A DNA stretch of 64,000 nt from assembly GCA_026417975.1 (NCBI GenBank), contig JAOACD010000012.1:1-64000 (forward strand), read 5' to 3'. Shown piece after piece: positions 25,332-35,017 of this stretch (positions are counted from its first letter, which is position 1; every line of letters begins with the position of its first letter). The notes beneath the pieces were generated by a model. The model was given only the letters and a program-made list of their open reading frames with translations. It searched no databases and was not told the DNA's origin. The position numbers and the translations under genes are program-made. This DNA comes from Melioribacter sp. GTDB lineage: Bacteria > Bacteroidota > Ignavibacteria > Ignavibacteriales > Melioribacteraceae.

Positions 25332-26486
25332 TCAGTCTCTATATTTTTTATTTAAAAACTCTCTCGTTTTTGCATCTGTTTCAATTATATTTTCTAAGGT
25401 AACATTTTTATGGTTGTTCATAACATTTAATGCTTCTTCTATAATTTCCGGAATTTGTGAAAATTTAATTTTACCTTTTAAAAACTTCTCTACTGCAACT
25501 TCATTTGCTGCATTTAATATGCAAGGAGCAGTTCCCCCTTGATCAATTACATCATATGCTAATTTCAGACATACAAATTTATCAAAATCTGGCTCAAAAA
25601 ATGTAAGCTGTCCTATTTTTTTTATATCTGTTATAACCTGATTATATTTTAATCTATGTGGATAAGACAAGGCATAAAGTATAGGAAGTTTCATATCTGG
25701 CAAACTCAACTGTGCTTTTATAGAACCATCTCTAAATTGAACCATTGAATGTATGATAGATTGGGGATGAATAGTAACTTCAATTTTCTCTTTAGGCAAA
25801 CCAAACAACCAATAGGCTTCAATGATTTCAAGGCCTTTGTTCATCATTGTTGCAGAGTCAATCGATATTTTATTCCCCATTTTCCAATTTGGATGATTTA
25901 GTGCTTCGCTAATTGTCACATTACAAAATTCTTCTTTACTCTTATTAAGAAAAGGCCCTCCAGAAGCAGTAAGAATAATTTTGTTTACTTCAGTAACGTC
26001 TTCCCCTTTAATACACTGAAAAATTGCACTGTGTTCAGAGTCTACAGGAATTATCTCTGAATTATATTCCTTTGAAAGTTTAATAATAATTTCTCCCGCA
26101 ACTACCAGAGTTTCTTTATTTGCAAGCGCAATTCTTTTACCTCTTTTAATTGCTTCTATTGTTGGTTTTAATCCTGCAAAACCAACAATTGCTGAAAGCA
26201 AAATATCGTAATCTTCATATTTTGTAACCTCTAAAAGACCTTCTTCCCCCTCAATTATGTTACATTTACTACTAATCCTTTTTCTGAGTTCTTTTGCTCT
26301 ATCTTTATTTTTAACAACTACCGACGATGGATTGAACTCTTTAATTTGTTCTTCAAGCAAATCGATATTATCATTAACAGTTAAGCCTGTTACTCTAAAT
26401 TCATTTTTAAAATTCCTAATTATTTCAAGTGCATTTTTCCCAATTGAACCAGTAGAGCCTAAAATCAAAATCTTTTTCATCAACAT
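25332..26486 (-). CDS. dxr: 1-deoxy-D-xylulose-5-phosphate reductoisomerase
   Basis: Second step of the MEP isoprenoid pathway: DXP to MEP with NADPH. The N-terminal Rossmann motif is ILGSTGSIGKNALEII. The metal and substrate site has PVDSEHSAIFQC, ASGGPF, HPNWKMGNKISIDSATMMNKGLE (quoted in part) and VHPQSIIHS-type residues (TIHPQSIIHSMVQF). It has 384 residues. Either of two ATGs six bases apart (26486 or 26480) could be the start. It is co-transcribed with rseP and probably feeds menaquinone and undecaprenyl synthesis. Confidence 0.96.
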   Translation of the reverse strand: MLMKKILILGSTGSIGKNALEIIRNFKNEFRVTGLTVNDNIDLLEEQIKEFNPSSVVVKNKDRAKELRKRISSKCNIIEGEEGLLEVTKYEDYDILLSAIVGFAGLKPTIEAIKRGKRIALANKETLVVAGEIIIKLSKEYNSEIIPVDSEHSAIFQCIKGEDVTEVNKIILTASGGPFLNKSKEEFCNVTISEALNHPNWKMGNKISIDSATMMNKGLEIIEAYWLFGLPKEKIEVTIHPQSIIHSMVQFRDGSIKAQLSLPDMKLPILYALSYPHRLKYNQVITDIKKIGQLTFFEPDFDKFVCLKLAYDVIDQGGTAPCILNAANEVAVEKFLKGKIKFSQIPEIIEEALNVMNNHKNVTLENIIETDAKTREFLNKKYRD

Positions 26487-26494
26487 ATCCCGAA

Positions 26495-26986
26495 CTAATT
26501 AAAAAACCTATGTGTTATTGCAAAAAGAAAATTGATAATAACAATTAAATTAATAATCATATTTAACTTAAATACTTTTTTAACATTACTATGCACCTCT
26601 TCACTCACCATGTTACTACTTTCAAAGTTTTCACCTAGAGCTGAACGTACTTTTTTAGCTGTTGGTATAACATAAAAAAATATTATCAACAATAAAACTA
26701 ACATTAATATTTGCTTTGAAGTTAACCAGTGATTTGCTGTCATCTGAAAAAAAGTATAGACAGGATTAATTAGTACTAAAACTATACCAGTAATTAAAAT
26801 ACCTGTAGAACAAATAATACCTGTTAAATTTGAAAGAGAGAGGTATAAACTAATCAATTTTCTTTCGCCAATTTTGTCTTTGTTTTTATTTATAGATGAC
26901 TTAATATGAATATCTGTAAAAAAGTTAATTATCCATCCACCTGCAAAAATAATGTGTAATGTTAAAATTGTAGGATACCAATACAT
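26495..26986 (-). CDS. Four-helix membrane protein, unknown function
   Basis: 163 residues with hydrophobic segments at about 5-24, 48-72, 88-107 and 138-160, separated by charged loops. The first helix contains LHIIFAGGWIINF and a later region NHWLTSKQILMLVLLLIIFF. This layout recalls DUF2269/CopD-like small integral membrane proteins in which a helix-1 His is conserved, but I cannot assign a family firmly. It lies 8 bp upstream of dxr on the same strand, so it is probably the first gene of the dxr-rseP transcript. A TATATTTA sequence upstream is near the -7 consensus. Confidence 0.7.
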   Translation of the reverse strand: MYWYPTILTLHIIFAGGWIINFFTDIHIKSSINKNKDKIGERKLISLYLSLSNLTGIICSTGILITGIVLVLINPVYTFFQMTANHWLTSKQILMLVLLLIIFFYVIPTAKKVRSALGENFESSNMVSEEVHSNVKKVFKLNMIINLIVIINFLFAITHRFFN

Positions 26987-27076
26987 TTTCTATTCCTTTC
27001 TAATTTTTGCACATAAATATAAGAAAAGAAAGCAAGATTATTTAAAGCTGTTATTAGGTAGTGTAGTATAGATATA

Positions 27077-29320
27077 CTAATCACGATATGGTCTATTAAG
27101 CCATTGATCTATAGTAAGTTTTAAAAAGTGGATATTAATTGGTTTGGCAATGTAATCGTTCATGCCAGCAGCAAGGCATTTTTCTCTATCTTTCATACTT
27201 GAATGAGCTGTTACAGCAATAATAGGAATTTTTCCTATATCGCCTGGTATTTCTCTTATTTTTTTAGTTGCTGTAATTCCATCCATATCAGTCATTTCAA
27301 TATCCATAAGAACCAAATCATATTGACCTGTTTTAATTGCATCAATAGCATCCTGACCATTCGATACAGCGTCTACATCATAGCCCACTTCTCTTAAAAT
27401 TTTAGTTTCTAGATTTTGACTAATTGGGTTATCTTCCACGAGCAACAACTTTTTTTTCTTTTGTTCAAATTTTTTCGCATCTTCAATTACTAGCTCTTCT
27501 TTCTGAGATTCCTTAGCTAATGGGGTTTCAATTTTTTCCTCTTCTATTTTATCTGGTGGTGAAAGTCTAAAAAATGCATTAAAATAAAATTTACTTCCTA
27601 ACCCTGGTTTACTTTCGACTTTGATATCTCCTCCCATAAGCTTAACAAACTCTTTAGCAATTACTAATCCCAGTCCCGTTCCTTCTTTCTTATCTTTCTT
27701 GCTTCTTACCTGTACATAAGGTTCAAACAAGAAAGGTATTTTTTCTGGTGGAATACCATGCCCAGTATCTTCAACAGAGGTTAATATTTCAACAGTATTA
27801 ATTGTTCTTGAATTCAATTTGACTGTAATCTTAACTTTTCCTTCATCTGTAAATTTAACAGCATTACCTACTAGATTTAGAACAATTTGTCTGTATCTTG
27901 TAGAGTCTCCATAAATTTTTTCAGGAATTTCATGGTCTACCTCCTCTTCGAGCTCGATGCCTTTTTGTCGTGCTGCTTGTCCCATAATTGAATAAACTTT
28001 ATGAATTTCATCTCTTATATTAAACTCGTTTATATCTAACTCCATCTTGCCTGCTTCAATTTTAGAAATATCAAGTATATTATTAATGATATCTAAAAGG
28101 GACTCTGCAGCAAGACGAGCATCTCTTGCAAATGATTTTAACTCTTCTTTGCTTTCAAATAAATCATTTTCAATTAAGGTAAGAAAACCCATTACAGAAT
28201 TCATTGGAGTTCGTACTTCGTGACTCATATTAGCAAGAAATTTAGACTTATAACTGCTTTCTTGTTGTGCTTTCTGAGCAGCAATATCAGATTTTAATTT
28301 TTCTTGCCTTAATGCTTCCAAAGCTTTTTGTCTTTCATTTTCAGCTTGAACTTGCTGTGTTATATCTTGAACACTTCCTTCGTAATAAGTTATATCCTCA
28401 TCTTCGTCATAACTAATACGGATATTTATTCTAACTGTAATTTCAGAACCATCTTTTTTTTGAAAGTGAACTCTATAATTGCGAACCTTACCTTGTTTTT
28501 CAAGTAATTTGTGTAGTAGGTCCCAATCTGCTTTCCTTTTAAACAGGTCATCAATAAAATTTAGTTTATACACATCATCTTCATTTGTATATCCAATCAA
28601 TTTCACAAATGCTGGATTAACGGCAGTAAATTTCCCGGAAGGAAGAATTTGAAAAATTCCCTCTGTAGAATTCTCAAATAAATTTCTAAATTTTTTTTCT
28701 GAAAGAATTACTTCATAACTTTTCAATAAGGCTTCGTGACGAAGTCGATAATTAATATAACTAGCTACAATAGCCATTACACTAATAATTAAAACTAAAA
28801 CTATGGACTCAATCATATTAGGTATTGAAGAGATGGAGGGGTTATTAAATATTATCGAAGCAATAAACACTAAATTATAATAGATAGCAACAATAATTTG
28901 ATTTTTAACTTCCCAACTTAAAAATAAAGCAGCCGTAAAAATTATAAGACTTATGATATGAGAATTAAAAACTAAAGTATGAGGTTCAAGGTAAGTCATT
29001 ACCCCAAAAGAAGCTACTATGGAAAGTAAAAGTATGTGTACTAGAAGAACAGGATGATTTTTCCCAAACTTTGAATTTGAGACTATAAGGAGAATAAAAG
29101 CTATAAGTACCGAAGCAACTCTCGAAATATATAACTGCACACTATGCTCAGAGAAATATAAAACTTCAAAGATCAGAGCAACAATTCCAGCTGCTGCAGT
29201 AAATGTTGCCAAAGACCTAAAAGGTGAAAGTAATTGCTTTTTATTTTCCTCTTTTATAAATCCTTGAACCTTTAGTTCAAGGGTTTTAGAAGATGGTCGT
29301 GTTTTAATCGACTTGCCCAC
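27077..29320 (-). CDS. Hybrid sensor histidine kinase with PAS and receiver domains
   Basis: 747 residues. An N-terminal block of about six membrane helices (about residues 38-195) is followed by a PAS domain (KKFRNLFENSTEGIFQILPS) with PAC, and a short coiled coil rich in Glu, Gln and Lys. The HisKA box is FLANMSHEVRTPMNSVMGF with the phospho-His. The HATPase domain shows VGNAVKFTDEG, DTGHGIP and GTGLGLVIAKEFVKLMGG. A C-terminal receiver has LLVEDNPISQN and LVLMDIEMTDMDG with the phospho-Asp, then KP in YIAKPI. There is no adjacent output regulator, so the phosphorelay partner is elsewhere. The signal is unknown. Confidence 0.95.
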   Translation of the reverse strand: MGKSIKTRPSSKTLELKVQGFIKEENKKQLLSPFRSLATFTAAAGIVALIFEVLYFSEHSVQLYISRVASVLIAFILLIVSNSKFGKNHPVLLVHILLLSIVASFGVMTYLEPHTLVFNSHIISLIIFTAALFLSWEVKNQIIVAIYYNLVFIASIIFNNPSISSIPNMIESIVLVLIISVMAIVASYINYRLRHEALLKSYEVILSEKKFRNLFENSTEGIFQILPSGKFTAVNPAFVKLIGYTNEDDVYKLNFIDDLFKRKADWDLLHKLLEKQGKVRNYRVHFQKKDGSEITVRINIRISYDEDEDITYYEGSVQDITQQVQAENERQKALEALRQEKLKSDIAAQKAQQESSYKSKFLANMSHEVRTPMNSVMGFLTLIENDLFESKEELKSFARDARLAAESLLDIINNILDISKIEAGKMELDINEFNIRDEIHKVYSIMGQAARQKGIELEEEVDHEIPEKIYGDSTRYRQIVLNLVGNAVKFTDEGKVKITVKLNSRTINTVEILTSVEDTGHGIPPEKIPFLFEPYVQVRSKKDKKEGTGLGLVIAKEFVKLMGGDIKVESKPGLGSKFYFNAFFRLSPPDKIEEEKIETPLAKESQKEELVIEDAKKFEQKKKKLLLVEDNPISQNLETKILREVGYDVDAVSNGQDAIDAIKTGQYDLVLMDIEMTDMDGITATKKIREIPGDIGKIPIIAVTAHSSMKDREKCLAAGMNDYIAKPINIHFLKLTIDQWLNRPYRD

Positions 29321-29488
29321 TTATTTTTATTTTAAAACTTGCTTTCTAAATTTTGTATTTTTCAAATAACTTTTATATTTAGCAAACTTGTATAAAATTT
29401 CGCTGTTCTAAGGAAATTATTTTATTCTCCAAACAATTTAATAAATAAATAAAATTCTAACAAAATTTAGATTGTGGAATTTCTAAAG

Positions 29489-30040
29489 ATGGTTGATTTT
29501 TTATATCAAATTGATTTAAAAATTTTCTACTTTATAAACCATACGCTTTCCAACCCAATTTTCGACAAATTTTTTGTATTCATAACAGATGTAAAAAATT
29601 GGTACATAACCTATGTTACTTTATTTCTCATTTTAATATTCAAAGGTAAATTAAGAGGAAAAATTTCTGCTATAGTTTTAATTTTTCTAATCATTACATC
29701 TGACCAATTAAGCAGCTTTTTCTTAAAAAATCTTTTTGCAAGGGTTAGGCCATGTAATGTTCTTCATGATGTCAATCTACTCGTTGGATGTACAAACTCA
29801 TATTCTTTTCCTTCTTCACATGCTGTAAATAATTTTGCAGTTGGAATTTTCTTCAGTAAGTTGTTTCCAAATTTGAAATGGATTTTACTTAGCATAGCAT
29901 CTCTTGTAGCATTATCAAGACCTTATGTTGGAGTTCATTATCCATCAGATATTGTTGGTGGAGCTATAATTGGAGCATGCTTAGGTTATATTTTTTCGTT
30001 AATAGTTTTATTAATCGAAAAACTAATGCAAAAGAGATAA
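29489..30040 (+). CDS. PAP2-family membrane phosphatase
   Basis: Integral membrane lipid-phosphate phosphatase. The three PAP2 motifs are present: KNLFARVRP, SFPSSHAVNNF (PSSH in place of PSGH) and SRPYVGVHYPSD with the catalytic His. Five to six helices span 183 residues. It may dephosphorylate undecaprenyl pyrophosphate or phosphatidate. The track starts at GTG 29474, five codons earlier; I prefer the ATG at 29489, but neither has a strong ribosome site. The AMP nucleosidase gene follows 13 bp later. Confidence 0.88.
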   Translation: MVDFLYQIDLKIFYFINHTLSNPIFDKFFVFITDVKNWYITYVTLFLILIFKGKLRGKISAIVLIFLIITSDQLSSFFLKNLFARVRPCNVLHDVNLLVGCTNSYSFPSSHAVNNFAVGIFFSKLFPNLKWILLSIASLVALSRPYVGVHYPSDIVGGAIIGACLGYIFSLIVLLIEKLMQKR

Positions 30041-30053
30041 GGAGTTCACAACT

Positions 30054-30827
30054 ATGGTCACAAAACTTGAAATTGCCAAAAATTGGTTACCAAGATACAC
30101 AGGCACACAGATAGATGAATTTGGTGATTACTTACTTTTAACTAACTTTTATAATTATATCATAAAATTTGCCGAACGATTTAACTGTGATATTAAAGGT
30201 ATTGGAAGACCAATGCAAACTGCTACTAACAGTAATGGCCTTACAATTGTCAACTTTGGAATTGGTTCAGCAAATGCTGCAACTATTATGGATTTACTTT
30301 CTGCAAGAAATCCAAAAGGAGTCCTATTTTTAGGCAAATGCGGTGGTTTAAAGCATTCGACCGAAATAGGTCATTTTATTTTACCCATTGCTGCAATTAG
30401 AGGAGAAGGAACAAGTAATGATTACTTTCCACCAGAAGTACCCGCCCTTCCATCTTTCAAGTTACATAAATTCGTTTCAGACAAAATTGTAGCACGAAAT
30501 ATGGAATATAGGACTGGTGTTGTTTACACTACTAACAGAAGGTTATGGGAATGGGATGAAGATTTCAAAAAATATTTAAGAAAAATTGGAGCAATTGGGA
30601 TTGATATGGAAACAGCAACTCTTTTTATTGTTGGCTATGCAAATCAAATTGCCAGAGGAGCTTTATTACTTGTTTCAGATTTACCAATGTTCCCAGAAGG
30701 AATAAAAACCGAAGAATCAGATAGACTTGTAACACAAAAATATACTGATGTTCATCTAGATATTGGTATAGAAGCAATGACAGAAATAGGAGCTAAAGGA
30801 GAACAAATAAAGCATTTTACATTTTAA
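30054..30827 (+). CDS. amn: AMP nucleosidase (short Bacteroidota type)
   Basis: Splits AMP into adenine and ribose 5-phosphate. The nucleosidase/phosphorylase fold is seen in VNFGIGSANAATIMDLL, VLFLGKCGGLKH, the purine-binding AIGIDMETATLF (with the ME pair that contacts ribose) and LLVSDLP with the catalytic Asp. At 257 residues it matches the short Bacteroidota enzyme, not the ~480-residue E. coli Amn with its N-terminal regulatory domain. A related 5'-methylthioadenosine or other nucleoside substrate remains possible. An AAGGAG site precedes the ATG, and it follows the PAP2 gene closely. Confidence 0.85.
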   Translation: MVTKLEIAKNWLPRYTGTQIDEFGDYLLLTNFYNYIIKFAERFNCDIKGIGRPMQTATNSNGLTIVNFGIGSANAATIMDLLSARNPKGVLFLGKCGGLKHSTEIGHFILPIAAIRGEGTSNDYFPPEVPALPSFKLHKFVSDKIVARNMEYRTGVVYTTNRRLWEWDEDFKKYLRKIGAIGIDMETATLFIVGYANQIARGALLLVSDLPMFPEGIKTEESDRLVTQKYTDVHLDIGIEAMTEIGAKGEQIKHFTF

Positions 30828-30884
30828 TAGAAACTATCTCAAATTAAAATTGTTAAAAGAAACAAATACTGACAAAGGTGAGTC

Positions 30885-31316
30885 ATGAAAAAAAATAATA
30901 TATTAATCGTCTTAATATTTACTGTAATCTGCTCAATAACTAATGCACAGACATCAGAAGAAAACATTGTCAAAAATAATGTTCTTAAACTACTAAATTT
31001 AAGTAAAGAAAAATCTTACGAAGAAGCATCAAAATCTATTGTATATAAAGGAGACGATAAAGCGCGCTACCTTAAAACTTCATACAATGCAAATAATAGC
31101 GATGAGCTTAATCAGGTTAAAAGAATTTGTAAAAAAATATCTGCACTTATAGAATTAAGCTCAAAGTATGAATTTGGAAAATATTATATATCAAAAGAAG
31201 ACAACTTAACTATCTACAATCAGGAATTAGTATTTATTAGTGGAGAAGAAAAACTTACGACTACATTTAAATTTATTAAAACAGAACTAGGTTATTTATT
31301 ATATGACATGAATTAA
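30885..31316 (+). CDS. Secreted small protein, unknown function
   Basis: 143 residues with a clear signal peptide (KKNNILIVLIFTVICSITNAQ). The mature part is charged, alternates helix and strand, and ends GYLLYDMN. It has the size and style of small NTF2-like or DUF4878-type lipoprotein relatives, but has no lipobox Cys and I cannot name a family. An AAAGGTGA site precedes the ATG. It lies 57 bp after amn and converges with the PorV-like gene. Confidence 0.75.
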   Translation: MKKNNILIVLIFTVICSITNAQTSEENIVKNNVLKLLNLSKEKSYEEASKSIVYKGDDKARYLKTSYNANNSDELNQVKRICKKISALIELSSKYEFGKYYISKEDNLTIYNQELVFISGEEKLTTTFKFIKTELGYLLYDMN

Positions 31317-31323
31317 AATAGTA

Positions 31324-32358
31324 TTATTTGCTTCTTTGAAATTCAGGAGTTTCAATAGTGAGTATCAGAGAAATGCGATGAGTATCTGGAAGTCTTTCTA
31401 TCTCAGATTGTGCTATTCGAGCAAATGAATAATCGATAGTTAATTTAGGTAACTTTACCCCAGCTCCTAATGTAAATTGCTTAATATCATTATATCCAGC
31501 ACGAATAAAAAACAAATCTTTATAATTATATTCCAATCCAGTGTGAAAATCCAAACTTACTGGACCAATATTAAAATTCGATGCAAATTTTCTATTCTCA
31601 AATCTAATATCTATATCTGCTGTAGGAAGAACACTTCCACCCAGAACATTTAATGAATATGCTGCTCCCAACTTTAAAGTTGGAGTAATAAATTCATTTC
31701 TACCTGTGTTCCAGGCAACTAATGTAGTTGTAACATCCTGAAAATTTGCTCCTAAAAAAATTCTTTCTGTTGGCTTATAAAAAACTGCAAAATCAAAACC
31801 AACACCAGTAGCGCTAAATTCAGCTAAGTCTCTTCGAATTATTTTTATATTAGCTCCCCACGAAAAGGTTTCTGTAATTCTTTTTGAAAACGAGAAATAA
31901 AAAGCCCAATCCGAGTTATTGAAGAAAGATATTTTCGAGTAGTCTGGTTTATCATCATGAATATCAAAAATTCCATCGCTATTTGCATCATAAATTGCAT
32001 TTCGTGTATCTGGAATATTATCAATACTTACACGAATAATACTAAAACCAAAAGTTATATCTTTTTCATATGGAGTAGCAAAAGCTGCATAGTTATAATT
32101 TACAAGGCTTCCAAAATGTTCTTCATGCATTAAAATTAATTGAGGATAATTTAGATAAGATAAACTTGCAGGATTCCAATAACCAGCAGTTACATCATTT
32201 GCAATTGATACTTGAGCCCCACCCATTCCAAGAGCTCTACCACCTACGCCTATAGTTAAAAATTCCCCCGCATATTTCCCAACAACTGCTTGAGAGTAAA
32301 TTAAAATAGAGGGAAAGAGAAAATATAAAAGGCAAATTACTTTTTTCATAATTATCAA
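31324..32358 (-). CDS. PorV/PorQ-family outer-membrane protein
   Basis: Predicted outer-membrane beta-barrel of 344 residues with a signal peptide (IMKKVICLLYFLFPSILIYS). The conserved early segment GEFLTIGVGGRALGMGGAQVSIAND followed by GYWNPASLSYL (quoted in parts) is typical of PorV/UPF0164 proteins in Bacteroidota and Ignavibacteria. In T9SS-bearing species PorV shuttles cargo to the outer membrane, and many paralogues have unknown roles. No T9SS gene is in this window, so its role here is open. The C-terminus (PDTHRISLILTI) is a typical final strand. Confidence 0.85.
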   Translation of the reverse strand: MIIMKKVICLLYFLFPSILIYSQAVVGKYAGEFLTIGVGGRALGMGGAQVSIANDVTAGYWNPASLSYLNYPQLILMHEEHFGSLVNYNYAAFATPYEKDITFGFSIIRVSIDNIPDTRNAIYDANSDGIFDIHDDKPDYSKISFFNNSDWAFYFSFSKRITETFSWGANIKIIRRDLAEFSATGVGFDFAVFYKPTERIFLGANFQDVTTTLVAWNTGRNEFITPTLKLGAAYSLNVLGGSVLPTADIDIRFENRKFASNFNIGPVSLDFHTGLEYNYKDLFFIRAGYNDIKQFTLGAGVKLPKLTIDYSFARIAQSEIERLPDTHRISLILTIETPEFQRSK

Positions 32359-32421
32359 CCTTTCAAAAAATGTAAATAAATTAAATAATATTCTCTTTCC
32401 CTATTAAATTAAATGTAAGAA

Positions 32422-33168
32422 TCACTTTTTCTCTGTTTGCTTAGCAACAGCATTAATTGCTGCATTAATGGCTTCCTGATCTCCCAGATAATAATGCTTT
32501 ATTGGCTTTAAATCGTCATCAAGTTCATATATAAGTGGTATTCCAGTTGGAATATTAAGTTCAACAATATCTTCATCAGAAATATTATCGAGATATTTAA
32601 CTAGTGCGCGTAAACTATTTCCATGTGCTGCAATTATTACTTTCTTACCGCTTTTAATTGTAGGTGCTATTGTTTCATGCCAATATGGAAGAAACCTTTC
32701 TACTGTTGATTTTAAGCTTTCTGTTAAAGGTATATCTTTTTTATCCAAGTCTTTATAACGCGGATCTTTCCCCGGATATCTATCATCATTTTCATCGAGT
32801 GGTGGTGGTGGTATATCATAACTTCTTCTCCAAAGCTTAACTTGTTCGATTCCATACTTTTCTGCAGTTTCCGCTTTATTTAACCCTTGTAAAGCCCCAT
32901 AATGTCTTTCGTTCAATCTCCAAGACTTAATCACAGGAATCCACATCAAATCCATTTCTTCAAGTACAATGTAAAGAGTTTTAATTGCTCTTTTTAATAC
33001 AGATGTAAATGCAATATCAAAAGTATAACCTTCTTCTTTCAGAACTTTTCCGGCTTGATGTGCCTCTTCAACTCCTTTTTCTGAGAGGTCAACATCTGTC
33101 CAGCCGGTGAATAAGTTTAACTTATTCCACTCGCTTTCTCCGTGTCTTAGTAATACAACTTTGTACAT
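32422..33168 (-). CDS. gpmA: 2,3-bisphosphoglycerate-dependent phosphoglycerate mutase
   Basis: Interconverts 3- and 2-phosphoglycerate in glycolysis. The phosphohistidine motif is [12 protein letters not shown], followed by [24 protein letters not shown] and the second catalytic His in [14 protein letters not shown] complete the site. I start it at the ATG (33168), giving 248 residues; the track's GTG at 33177 adds three. A TATATTTG box lies about 35 nt upstream. The length is right for the cofactor-dependent enzyme. Confidence 0.96.
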   Translation of the reverse strand: MYKVVLLRHGESEWNKLNLFTGWTDVDLSEKGVEEAHQAGKVLKEEGYTFDIAFTSVLKRAIKTLYIVLEEMDLMWIPVIKSWRLNERHYGALQGLNKAETAEKYGIEQVKLWRRSYDIPPPPLDENDDRYPGKDPRYKDLDKKDIPLTESLKSTVERFLPYWHETIAPTIKSGKKVIIAAHGNSLRALVKYLDNISDEDIVELNIPTGIPLIYELDDDLKPIKHYYLGDQEAINAAINAVAKQTEKK

Positions 33169-33202
33169 TTGACACACCCATTATTTGTTAAAAAATCTAA
33201 AG

Positions 33203-33210
33203 CAAATATA
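33203..33210 (-). promoter_or_regulatory. Bacteroidota-type -7 box before gpmA
   Basis: On the minus strand TATATTTG matches TAnnTTTG, 34 nt from the first base of the gpmA ATG. The divergent TPM gene starts 80 bp away on the other side. Confidence 0.45.
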
Positions 33211-33289
33211 TAAAAATTTATATTTACCAATATTTCTTTTAAGGGTTTCTTATTTTATTTTTACATCAAAATAAAAACCATTAAAGTAT

Positions 33290-33748
33290 ATGAAAAAAAG
33301 TATTATTTACAATTTCTTTACGGATGACGATTTTCTTAGATTCTCAAAAAAAATAAAAGAAGCTGAAAAATTGACATCTGGTGAAATTCGCGTTTGCATA
33401 AAAGAGTTCAGAAATATCTTTGAAAAAAGAAAAGATATAAGGCAGCTTGCAGAAAAAGAATTTTATAAACTAAATATGCAAAACACAAAGGATAAGACAG
33501 GAGTTTTACTTTATCTCTTACTTAGCGAAAGAAAATTTTACATACTTGCTGATGAAGGAATTAATTCTAAAGTTGAAGAAAACACATGGTATAAACTTCG
33601 TGATGAAATTCAAACTAAATTTAAAGAAGGAAAATTTTCTGATGGAATAATTTATTGCATAGAAAAAGTAGGTGAAATATTAAAAAACAATTTCCCTATT
33701 AAACCCAACGATACTAACGAGCTCTCAAATAAAATTGTTATTAGCTAG
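33290..33748 (+). CDS. TPM-domain protein, cytoplasmic form
   Basis: 152 residues. The TPM (TLP18.3/Psb32/MOLO-1) fold is seen in FTDDDFLRFSKKIKEAEKLT, TSGEIRVCIKEF, GVLLYLLLSERKFYILADEG and INSKVEENTWYKLRDEI-type segments (quoted in parts). It lacks a signal peptide and the transmembrane Gly-rich tail seen in YgcG proteins, so it is the short cytoplasmic variety. Some TPM proteins have phosphatase activity; here function is not known. It faces away from gpmA. Confidence 0.8.
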   Translation: MKKSIIYNFFTDDDFLRFSKKIKEAEKLTSGEIRVCIKEFRNIFEKRKDIRQLAEKEFYKLNMQNTKDKTGVLLYLLLSERKFYILADEGINSKVEENTWYKLRDEIQTKFKEGKFSDGIIYCIEKVGEILKNNFPIKPNDTNELSNKIVIS

Positions 33749-33837
33749 TTCTATTATAAGTTCCTCATATAATCCTTATTGAATTTTATGGCATATATTT
33801 TTGTTTAATGTTGTAGTATTTTCTCTACCCTATTACT

Positions 33838-34782
33838 ATGAAAATTACAAGAAAAAAATTTATAAATAGTTTACTTTCGGGTGTTATTACATCATTTTTT
33901 ATCAATTTATTTTTTAATAATCGAACAGACGCAAAACCATTTTTAAAACTCAAGTACAAACCCAATCCTTTAAATTGGGATAGCAATTCAATTACTCTTT
34001 CCTGGATTGGTCATTCTACAGTTTTAATAAATCTTTTTGGCAAATGGATTTTAACAGATCCTGTATTATTCGAGAGAGTAGGAATCTATTTTTTTGGAAC
34101 AAGTTATGGACCTACAAGAATTTCGCCGCCTGCTTTAAATATAGATGAAATTCCCAAACCAGATATTATTCTTCTTTCTCATGCACACATGGATCACATG
34201 GATTACCCTACACTCAAATACTTTTCTCAAAAATACCCACATAAAATTGATGTAATAACAGCCTACTTAACTAAAGATGTAATCAAAGATTTACCATGGA
34301 AATCTATATATGTTATGGACTGGAACGACGAATTAGTTTTACAAGAAATTAGATTCAAAGCACTAGAAGTAAAACACTTTGGATGGAGATTTCCATGGGA
34401 AAAAGATAGATCAAGAGGTTTTTTCAAAGACGGTAGAAGTTTTAATGCATACATTATTGAATCAAAAGGGAAAAAAATTTTGTTTGGTGGTGATACCGCT
34501 TATACTACAAAGCTAAAAATTGCAAAAGAAGAAAACGTCGATATAGCTATTATGCCAATTGGAGCATATAATCCCTGGAGAAAAAATCACTGCAACCCAG
34601 AAGAAGCTCTTAAAATGGCTTCTGAAATTAATGCAAAATACTTTATCCCTATTCATACTAAAACATTTCGTTTAGGACTAGAACCAATAAACGAACCTAT
34701 AGAATGGATGTTAAAATCGGCCCCAAATTACCCTCTGAAAGTAGCAATAAGTGAAATAGGACAAACATTTCAACTTCGTTAA
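33838..34782 (+). CDS. MBL-fold hydrolase, NAPE-PLD/UlaG-like, with N-terminal signal or anchor
   Basis: Metallo-beta-lactamase fold of 314 residues. The zinc motif is SHAHMDHMDY (HxHxDH) preceded by LSWIGHSTVLI. FGGDTAYTTK supplies the bridging Asp and FIPIHTKTFRLG the last His. This order resembles N-acyl-phosphatidylethanolamine phospholipase D and its bacterial relatives. The N-terminus (KITRKKFINSLLSGVITSFFI) looks like a Tat-style or uncleaved export signal with RKK in place of the twin arginine. The substrate is unknown. It stands alone. Confidence 0.85.
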   Translation: MKITRKKFINSLLSGVITSFFINLFFNNRTDAKPFLKLKYKPNPLNWDSNSITLSWIGHSTVLINLFGKWILTDPVLFERVGIYFFGTSYGPTRISPPALNIDEIPKPDIILLSHAHMDHMDYPTLKYFSQKYPHKIDVITAYLTKDVIKDLPWKSIYVMDWNDELVLQEIRFKALEVKHFGWRFPWEKDRSRGFFKDGRSFNAYIIESKGKKILFGGDTAYTTKLKIAKEENVDIAIMPIGAYNPWRKNHCNPEEALKMASEINAKYFIPIHTKTFRLGLEPINEPIEWMLKSAPNYPLKVAISEIGQTFQLR

Positions 34783-35017
34783 TTCCTATCCCAAAAATTA
34801 TCTAAAAATCTTCTCACATTAATTTTAATTACCATTGGAATATTTTATTGTAAAAATTAAAAAGCTCTTTAACTCAAATCTATAAACAAGTTTATAGTAC
34901 TAAAGGGTTATCTAAAGTAAGAGGAGAATTCGACAATAGAAAAATATTAACAAAAAAACGTGTTAGAAAAATTTTAGATTTATCAATTTCTGAAATATTT
35001 TAATCCGACAATAATAA

